A DNA stretch of 6,727 nt from Holosporales bacterium. GTDB lineage: Bacteria > Pseudomonadota > Alphaproteobacteria > UBA3830 > JAIRMZ01. The stretch spans positions 1 to 6,727 of the forward strand of contig JAISRK010000078.1 of the NCBI GenBank assembly GCA_031273665.1, written 5' to 3'. Numbering within the stretch: the stretch's first letter is position 1; every line of letters begins with the position of its first letter. Below are positions 1 through 6,607 of the stretch, piece by piece. The notes under the pieces were generated by a model. It was not told the DNA's origin. It was given only the letters and a program-made list of their open reading frames with translations, and ran no database searches. The position numbers were made by a program, and so were the translations under genes.

Positions 1-1977
1 TCCTACGGTATCCCCAGTCACTGCCGCCTTATGCGCCTCTGATCCCTTGCCCCCTAAGTTACCGCTCTCTATGTATTTCTTGGCATTGTCCCAAGCGGCG
101 CCACCAGAGGTCATGGAAATAGCGACGAACAATCCAGTAACGATAGAGCCTAACAACATCGCGCCAACGCTCTCTAGTGCGGCGGTATGACCACTACACC
201 AAACGAGGAGGACGTACAACAGAATAGGAGCCAAAACAGGCAATAACGACGGGAAAAGCATTTCGCGGATAGCCGCCTTCGTCAGTATATCCACAGCGCG
301 ACTATAATTTGGCTTGGACTTGCCTTGCATAAGGCCTTTGATGTGTTTGAACTGTCGGCGCACTTCTACCACGATAGCACCAGCAGCACGTCCCACCGCC
401 ATCATGCCACAAGATCCGAAAATGTACGGCAGTAAACCACCCAAGAACAGTCCTACTACTACGTGGGGGTTTTCTAAGCTGAAGTTGACCGTTAACGTCG
501 GGAAATAATATTGAAGATCTTGGGTATACGTCGCGAAAAGGACCAGCGCGGCTAATCCCGCTGAACCAATGGCATATCCTTTTGTGATCGCTTTTGTCGT
601 GTTACCGACAGCGTCTAAGGCATCTGTTATCTTACGCACATCCTTTGGTAATCCCGCCATTTCAGCAATACCTCCCGCATTGTCCGTGACAGGTCCATAC
701 GCATCTATAGTCACAACAACGCCCGCTAGAGCCAGCATGGATGTTGCGGCAATGGCTATACCATAAAGCCCGGCGCTTGCGAAAGCGATCAGAATGCCGA
801 CAGAAATCACGATAATCGGGAGGGCCGTCGCCTCCATAGATACCGCTAATCCCTGAATGATATTTGTCGCATGTCCGGTTGTGGAGGCCTGCGCAATGCT
901 ACGCACAGGGCGGTAACGTGTGGCGGTATAGTACTCTGTTACCAATACCAGTAGAGCGGTAACTCCCAGCCCATCCAACGCACACGTGATCAGATCACTA
1001 CTGAGGAAACTCCTTCCGTCGACGGAAAACGTGGAGTCACTGCTCAGTACATATTTTGTAAGAAACGCGATGGCGGTGCCAGAAAGGATCGCTGTAACAA
1101 AAAATCCTTTATATAGTGCGCCCATGATACTTTTTCGTCGTCCAAGTCGCACGAAAAAAGAGCCTAGAATAGAGCTAACAATACACATCGCAGCAATAAC
1201 AAGAGGATATAGCGTGAGCTGTCGTCGTGCCTCACCTTCGAAAAATATGCCGGCCAATACGATAATGGCTGAAAGCGTGACGACGTAAGTCTCAAATAAA
1301 TCTGCGGCCATACCCGCGCAATCCCCTACGTTATCTCCGACATTGTCGGCAATGACGGCAGGATTTCGAGGGTCGTCTTCGGGAATACCGGCCTCGATTT
1401 TTCCTACAAGATCGGCTCCAACATCGGCGCCTTTTGTAAAGATACCTCCGCCTAAACGTGCAAAAATAGAGATAAGAGAGGCCCCAAAACTAAAAGCAAT
1501 CAAGGCTTCCGACACCACGCGCGTACTCGGAGCGAATCGCTGCAGGAAGAAAAAGTACGATGCAATGCCTAAAAGGCCCAAACCTACAACTAAAAAGCCT
1601 GTTACAGATCCCGCTTTATACGCTACCGAAAGAGCTAAACCCAACCCTTTGCGTGCGGCTTCTGCGGTGCGCACATTGGCGCGAACAGATACATTCATGC
1701 CGATGTACCCAGCGGCACCCGACAAGGTAGCCCCTAAAAGAAAGCCCACAGCGGCGTAGGCTCCTAGGAATATAAAGACAAGGGCGGCCATCACACCACC
1801 GACCATAGAAATAACGCGATATTGCCTATTCAAATACGCTTCTGCACCCTCTTGAATAGCACTCGCGATGGCCCGCATGGTGGGGGTTCCAGTGGAAACC
1901 GATTCAATGCTTTTGAAAGCTAGAAAACCATACACAAGTGCGAGAAGGGCACATGTGATAATGATTGCCTGTTGCAT
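1..1977 (-). CDS. hppA: K+-independent H+-translocating membrane pyrophosphatase, C-terminus cut by window edge
   Basis: This integral membrane pump hydrolyses inorganic pyrophosphate to two phosphates and moves protons out of the cytoplasm. The frame is open from the ATG to the left edge (659 codons). Family members are usually about 660-720 residues, so only a short C-terminal part should be missing. Visible signatures are [14 protein letters not shown] (180-193), EDDPRNP (200-206) and DNVGDNVGD (211-219), which form the PPi/Mg site; [10 protein letters not shown] (431-440); and [14 protein letters not shown] (624-637). Many long hydrophobic segments separate them. In [10 protein letters not shown] (458-467) the discriminating position is Lys462 with Thr465, the pattern known for K+-independent H+ pumps; K+-dependent enzymes have Ala there. 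The start at 1977 has a good Shine-Dalgarno GAGGAG (complement at 1985-1990), 7 nt upstream. The [12 protein letters not shown] and EVRRQF segments recall alphaproteobacterial homologues. It lies 145 bp downstream of the por cluster on the same strand and may be co-transcribed or have its own promoter. Confidence 0.97.
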   Translation of the reverse strand, partial: MQQAIIITCALLALVYGFLAFKSIESVSTGTPTMRAIASAIQEGAEAYLNRQYRVISMVGGVMAALVFIFLGAYAAVGFLLGATLSGAAGYIGMNVSVRANVRTAEAARKGLGLALSVAYKAGSVTGFLVVGLGLLGIASYFFFLQRFAPSTRVVSEALIAFSFGASLISIFARLGGGIFTKGADVGADLVGKIEAGIPEDDPRNPAVIADNVGDNVGDCAGMAADLFETYVVTLSAIIVLAGIFFEGEARRQLTLYPLVIAAMCIVSSILGSFFVRLGRRKSIMGALYKGFFVTAILSGTAIAFLTKYVLSSDSTFSVDGRSFLSSDLITCALDGLGVTALLVLVTEYYTATRYRPVRSIAQASTTGHATNIIQGLAVSMEATALPIIVISVGILIAFASAGLYGIAIAATSMLALAGVVVTIDAYGPVTDNAGGIAEMAGLPKDVRKITDALDAVGNTTKAITKGYAIGSAGLAALVLFATYTQDLQYYFPTLTVNFSLENPHVVVGLFLGGLLPYIFGSCGMMAVGRAAGAIVVEVRRQFKHIKGLMQGKSKPNYSRAVDILTKAAIREMLFPSLLPVLAPILLYVLLVWCSGHTAALESVGAMLLGSIVTGLFVAISMTSGGAAWDNAKKYIESGNLGGKGSEAHKAAVTGDTVG

Positions 1978-2025
1978 AAACTTTCTCCTCTTCTTTATCG
2001 TCCAGCGCACCGGCTTTGCGACCGC

Positions 2026-2070
2026 AGTGTATTACAGAAAAATAATGGCAGCAATACGCTTTTTAAGCAA
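2026..2070 (-). promoter_or_regulatory. Candidate hppA promoter region in the por-hppA gap
   Basis: The 145-bp gap 1978-2122 is AT-rich in its por-proximal half and holds no gene. Two overlapping sigma70-like pairs can be read on the minus strand, each with a 17-bp spacer: TTGCTT (2065-2070) with CATTAT (2042-2047), and TTGCTG (2049-2054) with TACACT (2026-2031). Both have a poor -35 and a 4/6 -10, so neither is strong. If either works, hppA would have a leader of roughly 40-60 nt ending in its strong Shine-Dalgarno. I see no convincing Rho-independent terminator after the upstream gene, so read-through from the por operon is equally possible. Confidence 0.25.
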
Positions 2071-2122
2071 ATACATTTAAAGACTATTGAAAAACATTTT
2101 CGATTTATTGTGGCGTACACTT

Positions 2123-3733
2123 TTATTTCTCTTCTTGCTCCATCTGGATATGCCCACAGGGGCATTCACGCGCGCATAATCCGCAGCCTTTGCAGTAATC
2201 ATAATTAAAAGCAAGACCGTTTCCTGGGGTATTCGATGTGCGATGCTTGCAAATGGCGTTATCCGGACAAACACCGTAGCACGTGTCGCACATGAAGCAA
2301 TTCCCACACGAGAAACAACGACGGGCCTCATAAACCGCCTCTTGTTCCGAGAAGGTTTTGAAGACTTCGTGAAAAGTCTTGGCATTACTCCGTTGCTCTT
2401 CCGATTTTTGAGCGTGCTCGTAGTAGTGCGTATTAAGCTTGTCGTAAGTCGCAGTAGCGATTTTATCAGGCGTTGGAAGTGGAGAGTCAGAAAGGTACGC
2501 ATCAATAGCAGCAGCGGCGTTTTTACCATGACCAATCGCCTCTGTGATTGTGCGGCTGCTTGGTATCATATCCCCTCCGGCAAAAAGGCCGGGTTCTGAG
2601 GTCGCGAAGTGACGATCCACAGATACCGTGCCATCTGGTGCATGTGTAACGTGGGATAAGTCCTTGAATAAGGTCGTTTCAACCTCTTGTCCAATCGCAA
2701 GGATCAGACGCGTGACAGCTAGTTTTTCTGTTTTTCCAGAAGGAGAAAGAGTCCCTTCTTTCTCTGGGAGCATGACATCTAGCTCGAGAGTCTTTTCAGA
2801 AAAGCGACGGATAACGCGCAAAGGAAGCATTTCAATGTTTTCCTGCTGCGCAAGTGCAATTTCTTCAGCATGTGCAGAAAAATGTTCAGCCGTGTTACGA
2901 TAAACGATTACCACCCGGGCGGCTCCTAATCGTTTGGCTGTGCGCGCCGCATCAAAAGCGGTATTTCCTCCCCCATAAACAGCGACACACCCGGAAAGAG
3001 GAGAGGCATGCTGGGCCTCTTTTAAAAGATCCAATGCTGTCATAACATCAGGTCCCTGTACGTCTTTGAGTTGTCGTGGCTTCCACGCACCCAGGGCTAA
3101 ATAGCACGCTGCAAATCCCTGACGGGCGCTGGCTAAGTCCGTCACATCGGTGTTAAGCTGCAACGTCACACCTAAGCGTAAAAGGCGCTCTATTTCTGCG
3201 CGTAGGGTCTCTTTTTCTAAACGATACGATGGGATCCCATAGCGCATCATGCCACCTGCTTCTGCTTGGCGCTCGAGCACTGTGACGTGATGGCCTTTCA
3301 GCGCCAGATGATAAGCGGCGGATAACCCGCTCGGACCTGCGCCGATTACAAGGACTTTCTGGGCATCTGCACGTTGCGGAGGAGCCGGGTATGCCCATCC
3401 TTCTTGGATCGCTTTGTCCCCTAAAAAACGTTCGACGCAGTGAATTGCTACGGTCTCATCGAACACAGCACGATTGCAAGCTTTTTCGCAGAAATGATAG
3501 CATGCACGCCCCATGCAAGCCGGAAAAGGATTGTTCTTGACGATTTCCTGCCATGCCTCGAAGAATTTTCTTTCTTCTGCTAAGGCCAGCCAAGCCTGAA
3601 TGTTTTCGCCGGCAGGACACGCCTTATTGCAAGGGGAGATAAGACGACGAAAGACTGGACGCTGCATGCGCCATGATCCTGTGTGGTTCTGTAGGCTCGT
3701 TGAGGGATCGAGGGTTATGGCAAACGGTTTCAT
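2123..3733 (-). CDS. PorD/GltD-type fusion: flavin, NAD(P)H and double [4Fe-4S] electron-transfer subunit of 2-oxoacid oxidoreductase
   Basis: This 536-residue protein probably links the PorABG core to NAD(P)+/NAD(P)H. Residues 16-26 (NHTGSWRMQRP) match the N-terminal tail of PorD delta subunits, for example NKTGSWR in Pyrococcus. Residues 33-105 form a GltD-like cysteine domain: C35, C39 and then C73, C78, C82, C86. An FAD Rossmann motif GAGPSG is at 131-136, an NAD(P) Rossmann motif GGGNTA at 254-259, and the closing FAD motif AGGD at 385-388. The C-terminus has two ferredoxin motifs, C479-C482-C485-C489P and C514-C517-C520-C524P; YDYCKGCG (511-518) is again PorD-like. An extra C473-x2-C476 precedes them. 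The start overlaps the porB stop in ATGA (3730-3733), with AAGGAG (3741-3746) 7 nt upstream. The gene is often annotated as glutamate synthase small subunit, but no gltB is seen here and the context argues for a Por partner. The NAD versus NADP preference is not settled: the usual YRR...EMPA motif reads YRNTAEHFSA (278-287). Confidence 0.9.
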   Translation of the reverse strand: MKPFAITLDPSTSLQNHTGSWRMQRPVFRRLISPCNKACPAGENIQAWLALAEERKFFEAWQEIVKNNPFPACMGRACYHFCEKACNRAVFDETVAIHCVERFLGDKAIQEGWAYPAPPQRADAQKVLVIGAGPSGLSAAYHLALKGHHVTVLERQAEAGGMMRYGIPSYRLEKETLRAEIERLLRLGVTLQLNTDVTDLASARQGFAACYLALGAWKPRQLKDVQGPDVMTALDLLKEAQHASPLSGCVAVYGGGNTAFDAARTAKRLGAARVVIVYRNTAEHFSAHAEEIALAQQENIEMLPLRVIRRFSEKTLELDVMLPEKEGTLSPSGKTEKLAVTRLILAIGQEVETTLFKDLSHVTHAPDGTVSVDRHFATSEPGLFAGGDMIPSSRTITEAIGHGKNAAAAIDAYLSDSPLPTPDKIATATYDKLNTHYYEHAQKSEEQRSNAKTFHEVFKTFSEQEAVYEARRCFSCGNCFMCDTCYGVCPDNAICKHRTSNTPGNGLAFNYDYCKGCGLCARECPCGHIQMEQEEK

Positions 3734-4731
3734 GCGTGGTCTCCTTGCGGGGCAACGAGACCAAATGTCGCAATATGCGCATCTGCAATTGCCTGAAGCG
3801 CTTGGATGCGTTCGGCATTCGGTCCATCTTTGCCAAACAAATGCGCGAAGCGGCGTTGGCCCTTTAGGTACATTTCAACAGGAATTGGGTTTTCAATATG
3901 AAAAGCACGTGTGACGTGTCCGTATTCTCCTTCAAACAAAGGGAACATGCCGGAGTAAACGGCGTTGCGGGCGTGAACAAGCGTGTCTTCTGGCTGTGTT
4001 CCCCATCCCAGTGGGCAAGGGACGTGCACGTGCAGATAGCGCGCTCCATGAAAACTCATGGCTCGAAAGACTTTTGCTTCGAGATCGTGTAAGAAAGCGA
4101 TGCTGGCAGTGGCAACGTAGGCAATGCCGTGTGCGAGAGCTAATTTTGGCACACTTTTCCCCGTTCCAAAGACGTTCCCAGGCGCTTGTCCTGCAACGGG
4201 GGTTGTTGCCGTACGGGCGGCAGGAGGTGTTGCGCTAGATCTTTGGACACCAGTATTCATATAGGCCTCGTTGTCGTAACACACATATAAAACATCGTCT
4301 GCGCGCTCAAACATACCAGACAGCGCGCCAAACCCGATATCAGTCGTGCCGCCATCCCCGCCTTGAGCTACAACGCGGATGTCTGGTGTCCCTTTTGCGC
4401 GCATAGCCGCTGCTACCCCCGTCGCAACCGCCGCCGCATTCCCGAAAAGAGAATGGACCCAGGGCACTTGCCACGCGGATTCGGGGCTCTGAGACGAAAA
4501 TACTTCAAGACATCCGGTGGCGTTTACAACGACTACTTTTCCTTCTGTGGCACGAACAGCGGCATCGATCACATAACGTGCGCCGAGCGCTTCTCCACAG
4601 CCTTGACACGCCCGATGACCACTTGTGAGCGCATTTGGCCGATTCTCTTGCGCTTGAACGGTATGAAAGGTGGGGTCTCTCAAACGATTGCCCACAGTTT
4701 TTACGCCTTTTGGATAGAACTCTTTGTGCAT
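3730..4731 (-). CDS. porB: 2-oxoacid (pyruvate):acceptor oxidoreductase beta subunit, TPP and Fe-S binding
   Basis: The beta subunit holds thiamine diphosphate and the proximal [4Fe-4S] cluster of a CoA-acylating 2-oxoacid oxidoreductase (2-oxoacid + CoA to acyl-CoA + CO2 + reduced carrier). The protein has 333 residues. Four cysteines sit at the positions expected for the cluster: C42 and C45 (CQGC), C74 (NATGC) and C239 (VPCPLGW). The TPP/Mg motif is GDGGTTDIGFG (126-136) followed by YDNEAYMNTG (152-161). The frame is open upstream to 4869, but that extension overlaps porA and lacks PorB-like sequence. The ATG at 4731 follows AGGA (4740-4743) and gives the family's normal length and N-terminus, so I chose it. 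It starts 10 bp after the porA stop and its stop overlaps the next start by 4 nt, which fits translational coupling. Pyruvate is the most likely substrate; 2-oxoisovalerate or another 2-oxoacid cannot be excluded from motifs. Confidence 0.95.
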   Translation of the reverse strand: MHKEFYPKGVKTVGNRLRDPTFHTVQAQENRPNALTSGHRACQGCGEALGARYVIDAAVRATEGKVVVVNATGCLEVFSSQSPESAWQVPWVHSLFGNAAAVATGVAAAMRAKGTPDIRVVAQGGDGGTTDIGFGALSGMFERADDVLYVCYDNEAYMNTGVQRSSATPPAARTATTPVAGQAPGNVFGTGKSVPKLALAHGIAYVATASIAFLHDLEAKVFRAMSFHGARYLHVHVPCPLGWGTQPEDTLVHARNAVYSGMFPLFEGEYGHVTRAFHIENPIPVEMYLKGQRRFAHLFGKDGPNAERIQALQAIADAHIATFGLVAPQGDHA

Positions 4732-4739
4732 CGTTTCTT

Positions 4740-4743
4740 TCCT
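4740..4743 (-). promoter_or_regulatory. porB ribosome binding site, decides the start
   Basis: On the minus strand AGGA (part of AGGAAAG) lies 8 nt before the ATG at 4731 and overlaps the porA stop codon TAG (4742-4744). It supports the start at 4731 over the longer open frame reaching 4869, which would overlap porA by over 120 bp. Confidence 0.6.
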
Positions 4744-5956
4744 AACAAGCTCTGCAAGAGGAGCAACTCTTCGAACAACATCGTTGAGTTGACAAAAAAT
4801 CAGACAACGTTTTCGTGTCGAGATCCAAGAAATGAGGGGATTCCACCGCGCTCGACCGCATCTGCTCAAAGAGTTGACGAAGCGATCGCCGTGTCACAGC
4901 GCGTCCTCCCAATCCAGCAATAACCGAACATACCATTGGGCCCTTTCCCATGAGAATCCGCTGTACTTGTTGAAAAACCGGACCTCCATCTCCCGGATCG
5001 ATCGCGCGATCAATAACGATAACAGTGCGCGCTTTTTTAAGTGCTTTTTGAATCGCTTCCGCTGGAAAGGGCCGAAAAGAAACAATATTGAGCGATCCGA
5101 TAGAGTGACCAGCGGCACGTTCCTCGTCAATGGCTTCCTTAATGGTGCCTGTCATCGATCCCATCGAGACGACAACTGTTTCCGCATCTTGCAGGTGATA
5201 TCCGCGCATTAACCCTCCTGAAGGGCGTTGAAAGGCTTCATAAAATTCATCGGCAACCTGAGGGATGACCGAAAGAGCTGTTTGTTGTTTCACATGCGCT
5301 AGGTACCGCACTTCTGTGAATAATTCAGGTCCCACCATCGCGCCAATCGAAAGGGGTCGAGTCGGATCGAGTGTCTGGTCCGACAAAAAGGAAGGTAAGA
5401 AGTTATCAACTTCTTCTTGCGTGGGAATATCGATGCGGTCGCTGGCATGCGTTAATACGAATCCATCTACGCATACCATCACCGGGCACCGCAAGAGTTC
5501 AGCGATCCGAAATGCCTGGATATGCAAATCAACGGCTTCTTGGTTGGTTTCAGCAAAGAGCATAATCCATCCTGCGTTCCGCATTGCCATCGCGTCGCTA
5601 TGGTCATTCCATATGTTGATAGGCGCGCCAATCGCGCGGTTTCCCAAGGTCATGACGATAGGCAACTCCATCCCGGACGCGTTATAAACGGCTTCTGCCA
5701 TAAAAAGAAGACCTTGGCTGGAAGTCGCCGTATAGCTGCGCACACCAGTTGATGAAGCGCCAATAGCAACACTTAAGGCCGCGAATTCCGACTCGACATT
5801 AATGTACTCTGCCTTGAGCTTCCCGGATTTCACCAGCACGCTGAGGTCTTCCACGATGTGCGTTTGGGGGGTAATGGGGTAGGCACAGATTACATCTGGC
5901 CGACACAACGCTACAGCAGCGGCAATTCCCTGCGATCCTTCGATTTGTTTTAGCAC
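4742..5956 (-). CDS. porA: 2-oxoacid (pyruvate):acceptor oxidoreductase alpha subunit
   Basis: The alpha subunit of the Por complex (404 residues) supplies the pyrimidine-side TPP domain and part of the substrate site. Family marks are YPITPQT (26-32), VESEFAA (54-60), TATSSQGLLFMAE (76-88), and NRAIGAPINIWNDHSDAMA (106-124), followed by the PVMVCVDGFVLTHA block (157-170) and the C-terminal IAGLGGR...TRRSLR region. These closely follow archaeal and bacterial PorA/VorA, with the conserved Thr and Arg of the substrate pocket apparently present in YPITP and NRAIG. The start is a GTG at 5956 that overlaps the porG stop by 7 nt; AGGGAG (5964-5969) is 7 nt upstream, and the next in-frame ATG would remove the YPITP motif. 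The last 13 residues (392-404, 4745-4783) are very cysteine-rich, with five Cys in CC and CxxCxxC spacing. I do not recall this in PorA; it may be real or come from a frameshift at a nearby run of six T. Confidence 0.94.
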   Translation of the reverse strand: MLKQIEGSQGIAAAVALCRPDVICAYPITPQTHIVEDLSVLVKSGKLKAEYINVESEFAALSVAIGASSTGVRSYTATSSQGLLFMAEAVYNASGMELPIVMTLGNRAIGAPINIWNDHSDAMAMRNAGWIMLFAETNQEAVDLHIQAFRIAELLRCPVMVCVDGFVLTHASDRIDIPTQEEVDNFLPSFLSDQTLDPTRPLSIGAMVGPELFTEVRYLAHVKQQTALSVIPQVADEFYEAFQRPSGGLMRGYHLQDAETVVVSMGSMTGTIKEAIDEERAAGHSIGSLNIVSFRPFPAEAIQKALKKARTVIVIDRAIDPGDGGPVFQQVQRILMGKGPMVCSVIAGLGGRAVTRRSLRQLFEQMRSSAVESPHFLDLDTKTLSDFLSTQRCCSKSCSSCRAC

Positions 5957-6531
5957 AAGCCTGCTCCCTGAAGACGCTGCCGTATGTGTTCAAAAGCTGC
6001 AGTAGCCGCGGCGATGTTTTTCTTGCCCATGGCTTCCGGAAATTTTGAAGCAATAGCCGCTTTTACGCTTTCCAATTGCAATATGCCCGTTTGAGCCGCA
6101 AAAGCTCCCAATAGCACCGCATTGGGAATCGGACGGCCTATGTGTTCTAGCGCCAAGGCGGTTGCATCCAAATGTAAAACGTGTTGAGGAGGAAGATTGC
6201 GGACGTACTCTTTCAGTCCTAATTCTTCAGGAGATTTCTTCGAATTGATGAGGATATACCCTTTTTGAGAAAGGCCTTCGCACACATTAACGGACGTACA
6301 CAAGGTCGAATCTTGGATAATGAGTGCATCAGGCTCTAAAATAGGTTCGCGCAAGCGGATGGCTGTAGGGGAGATGCGGCAAAATGCCACAACAGGAGCT
6401 CCCATACGTTCAGACCCAAAACTGGGGAAAGCTTGGGCGTGTTTTTCTTCAAGAAACGCTGCCACGGCGAACAAATCTGCTGCCGTGACGACCCCCTGTC
6501 CTCCACGTCCGTGTACACGAATCTGGAACAT
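5950..6531 (-). CDS. porG: 2-oxoacid (pyruvate):acceptor oxidoreductase gamma subunit
   Basis: The gamma subunit (193 residues) is the structural domain of the Por complex that packs against alpha and beta and, in related enzymes, contributes to CoA binding. The N-terminal HGRGGQGVVTAA (7-18) and the AQAFPSFGSERMGAPV block (32-47) with AFCRI (49-53) are diagnostic. The middle segments PDALIIQDSTL and NAVLLGAFAAQTG also fit, and the length is normal. The ATG at 6531 is preceded by GGTGAG (6540-6545) with 8 nt spacing, and by AAAGG closer in. It is the first gene of the cluster, about 40 nt from a candidate transcription start. Its TAA (5950-5952) lies inside the first codons of porA, so the two are probably translationally coupled. 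The order gamma-alpha-beta then electron-transfer subunit, with no separate porD, shows that the delta function has moved into the fusion protein. Confidence 0.95.
   Translation of the reverse strand: MFQIRVHGRGGQGVVTAADLFAVAAFLEEKHAQAFPSFGSERMGAPVVAFCRISPTAIRLREPILEPDALIIQDSTLCTSVNVCEGLSQKGYILINSKKSPEELGLKEYVRNLPPQHVLHLDATALALEHIGRPIPNAVLLGAFAAQTGILQLESVKAAIASKFPEAMGKKNIAAATAAFEHIRQRLQGAGLC
5964..5969 (-). promoter_or_regulatory. porA ribosome binding site supporting the GTG start
   Basis: AGGGAG on the minus strand is 7 nt before the GTG at 5954-5956, inside the last codons of porG. It justifies the non-ATG start, which also restores the conserved N-terminal EGSQGIAAA segment of PorA. Confidence 0.6.
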
Positions 6532-6565
6532 ATGCCTTTCTCACCAACAGACTGTTTTTTTGTCT

Positions 6566-6579
6566 TCACCAAAAGGTGA
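6566..6579. repeat. Short perfect palindrome TCACC-N4-GGTGA at the por promoter
   Basis: Two 5-bp arms separated by AAAA (6571-6574) form a perfect inverted repeat. Its right arm shares base 6579 with the candidate -10 box and the rest covers the predicted transcription start. That position would suit a repressor operator. It could also be chance, as arms of 5 bp are common. It is not a terminator, because neither side is followed by a T-tract. Confidence 0.3.
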
Positions 6580-6607
6580 TTCTTGCGTAAAAGCACTCTC
6601 TTTTCAA
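6579..6607 (-). promoter_or_regulatory. Candidate sigma70 promoter of the porGAB-fusion operon
   Basis: On the minus strand the -35 TTGAAA (6602-6607, 5/6 to consensus) and the -10 AAGAAT (6579-6584, 4/6) are separated by exactly 17 bp. Transcription would begin near 6572, giving a leader of about 40 nt before the porG ATG. The location between a candidate terminator and the first gene supports it. The -10 lacks the initial T and there is no extended TG, so strength would be moderate. Confidence 0.45.

Noticed and set aside
1343..1759. Plus-strand open frame of 138 codons inside hppA
   Set aside because: It is antisense to conserved pyrophosphatase motifs, and its Lys/Pro/Ala-rich translation is typical of a shadow frame.
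2085..2102. AT-only hairpin after the fusion gene (GAAAA-TG-TTTTTC) as a terminator
   Set aside because: The stem has almost no GC pairs and no clean T-tract follows, so it would not be stable.
2077..2535. Minus-strand open frame of 152 codons overlapping the fusion gene
   Set aside because: It runs out of frame across the ferredoxin motifs of the 536-residue protein and shows no domain of its own.
2123..3733. Annotation as glutamate synthase small subunit (GltD)
   Set aside because: No large glutamate synthase subunit is present, and the protein has PorD-like ends and starts inside the porB stop. GltD similarity reflects the shared flavin module.
4732..4869. Upstream extension of the porB reading frame by 46 codons into porA
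   Set aside because: It overlaps porA, has no PorB-like sequence, and the ATG at 4731 has a ribosome binding site and gives the expected length. I keep it only as part of the frameshift question.
4363..4923. Plus-strand open frame of 186 codons across porB and porA
   Set aside because: It lies antisense to two strongly conserved genes, has no recognisable motif and is explained as a shadow of their codon use.
6566..6579. The TCACC/GGTGA hairpin as a transcription terminator
   Set aside because: On the minus strand it is followed by A-rich sequence and on the plus strand by TTCTTGCG, with no T-tract either way.
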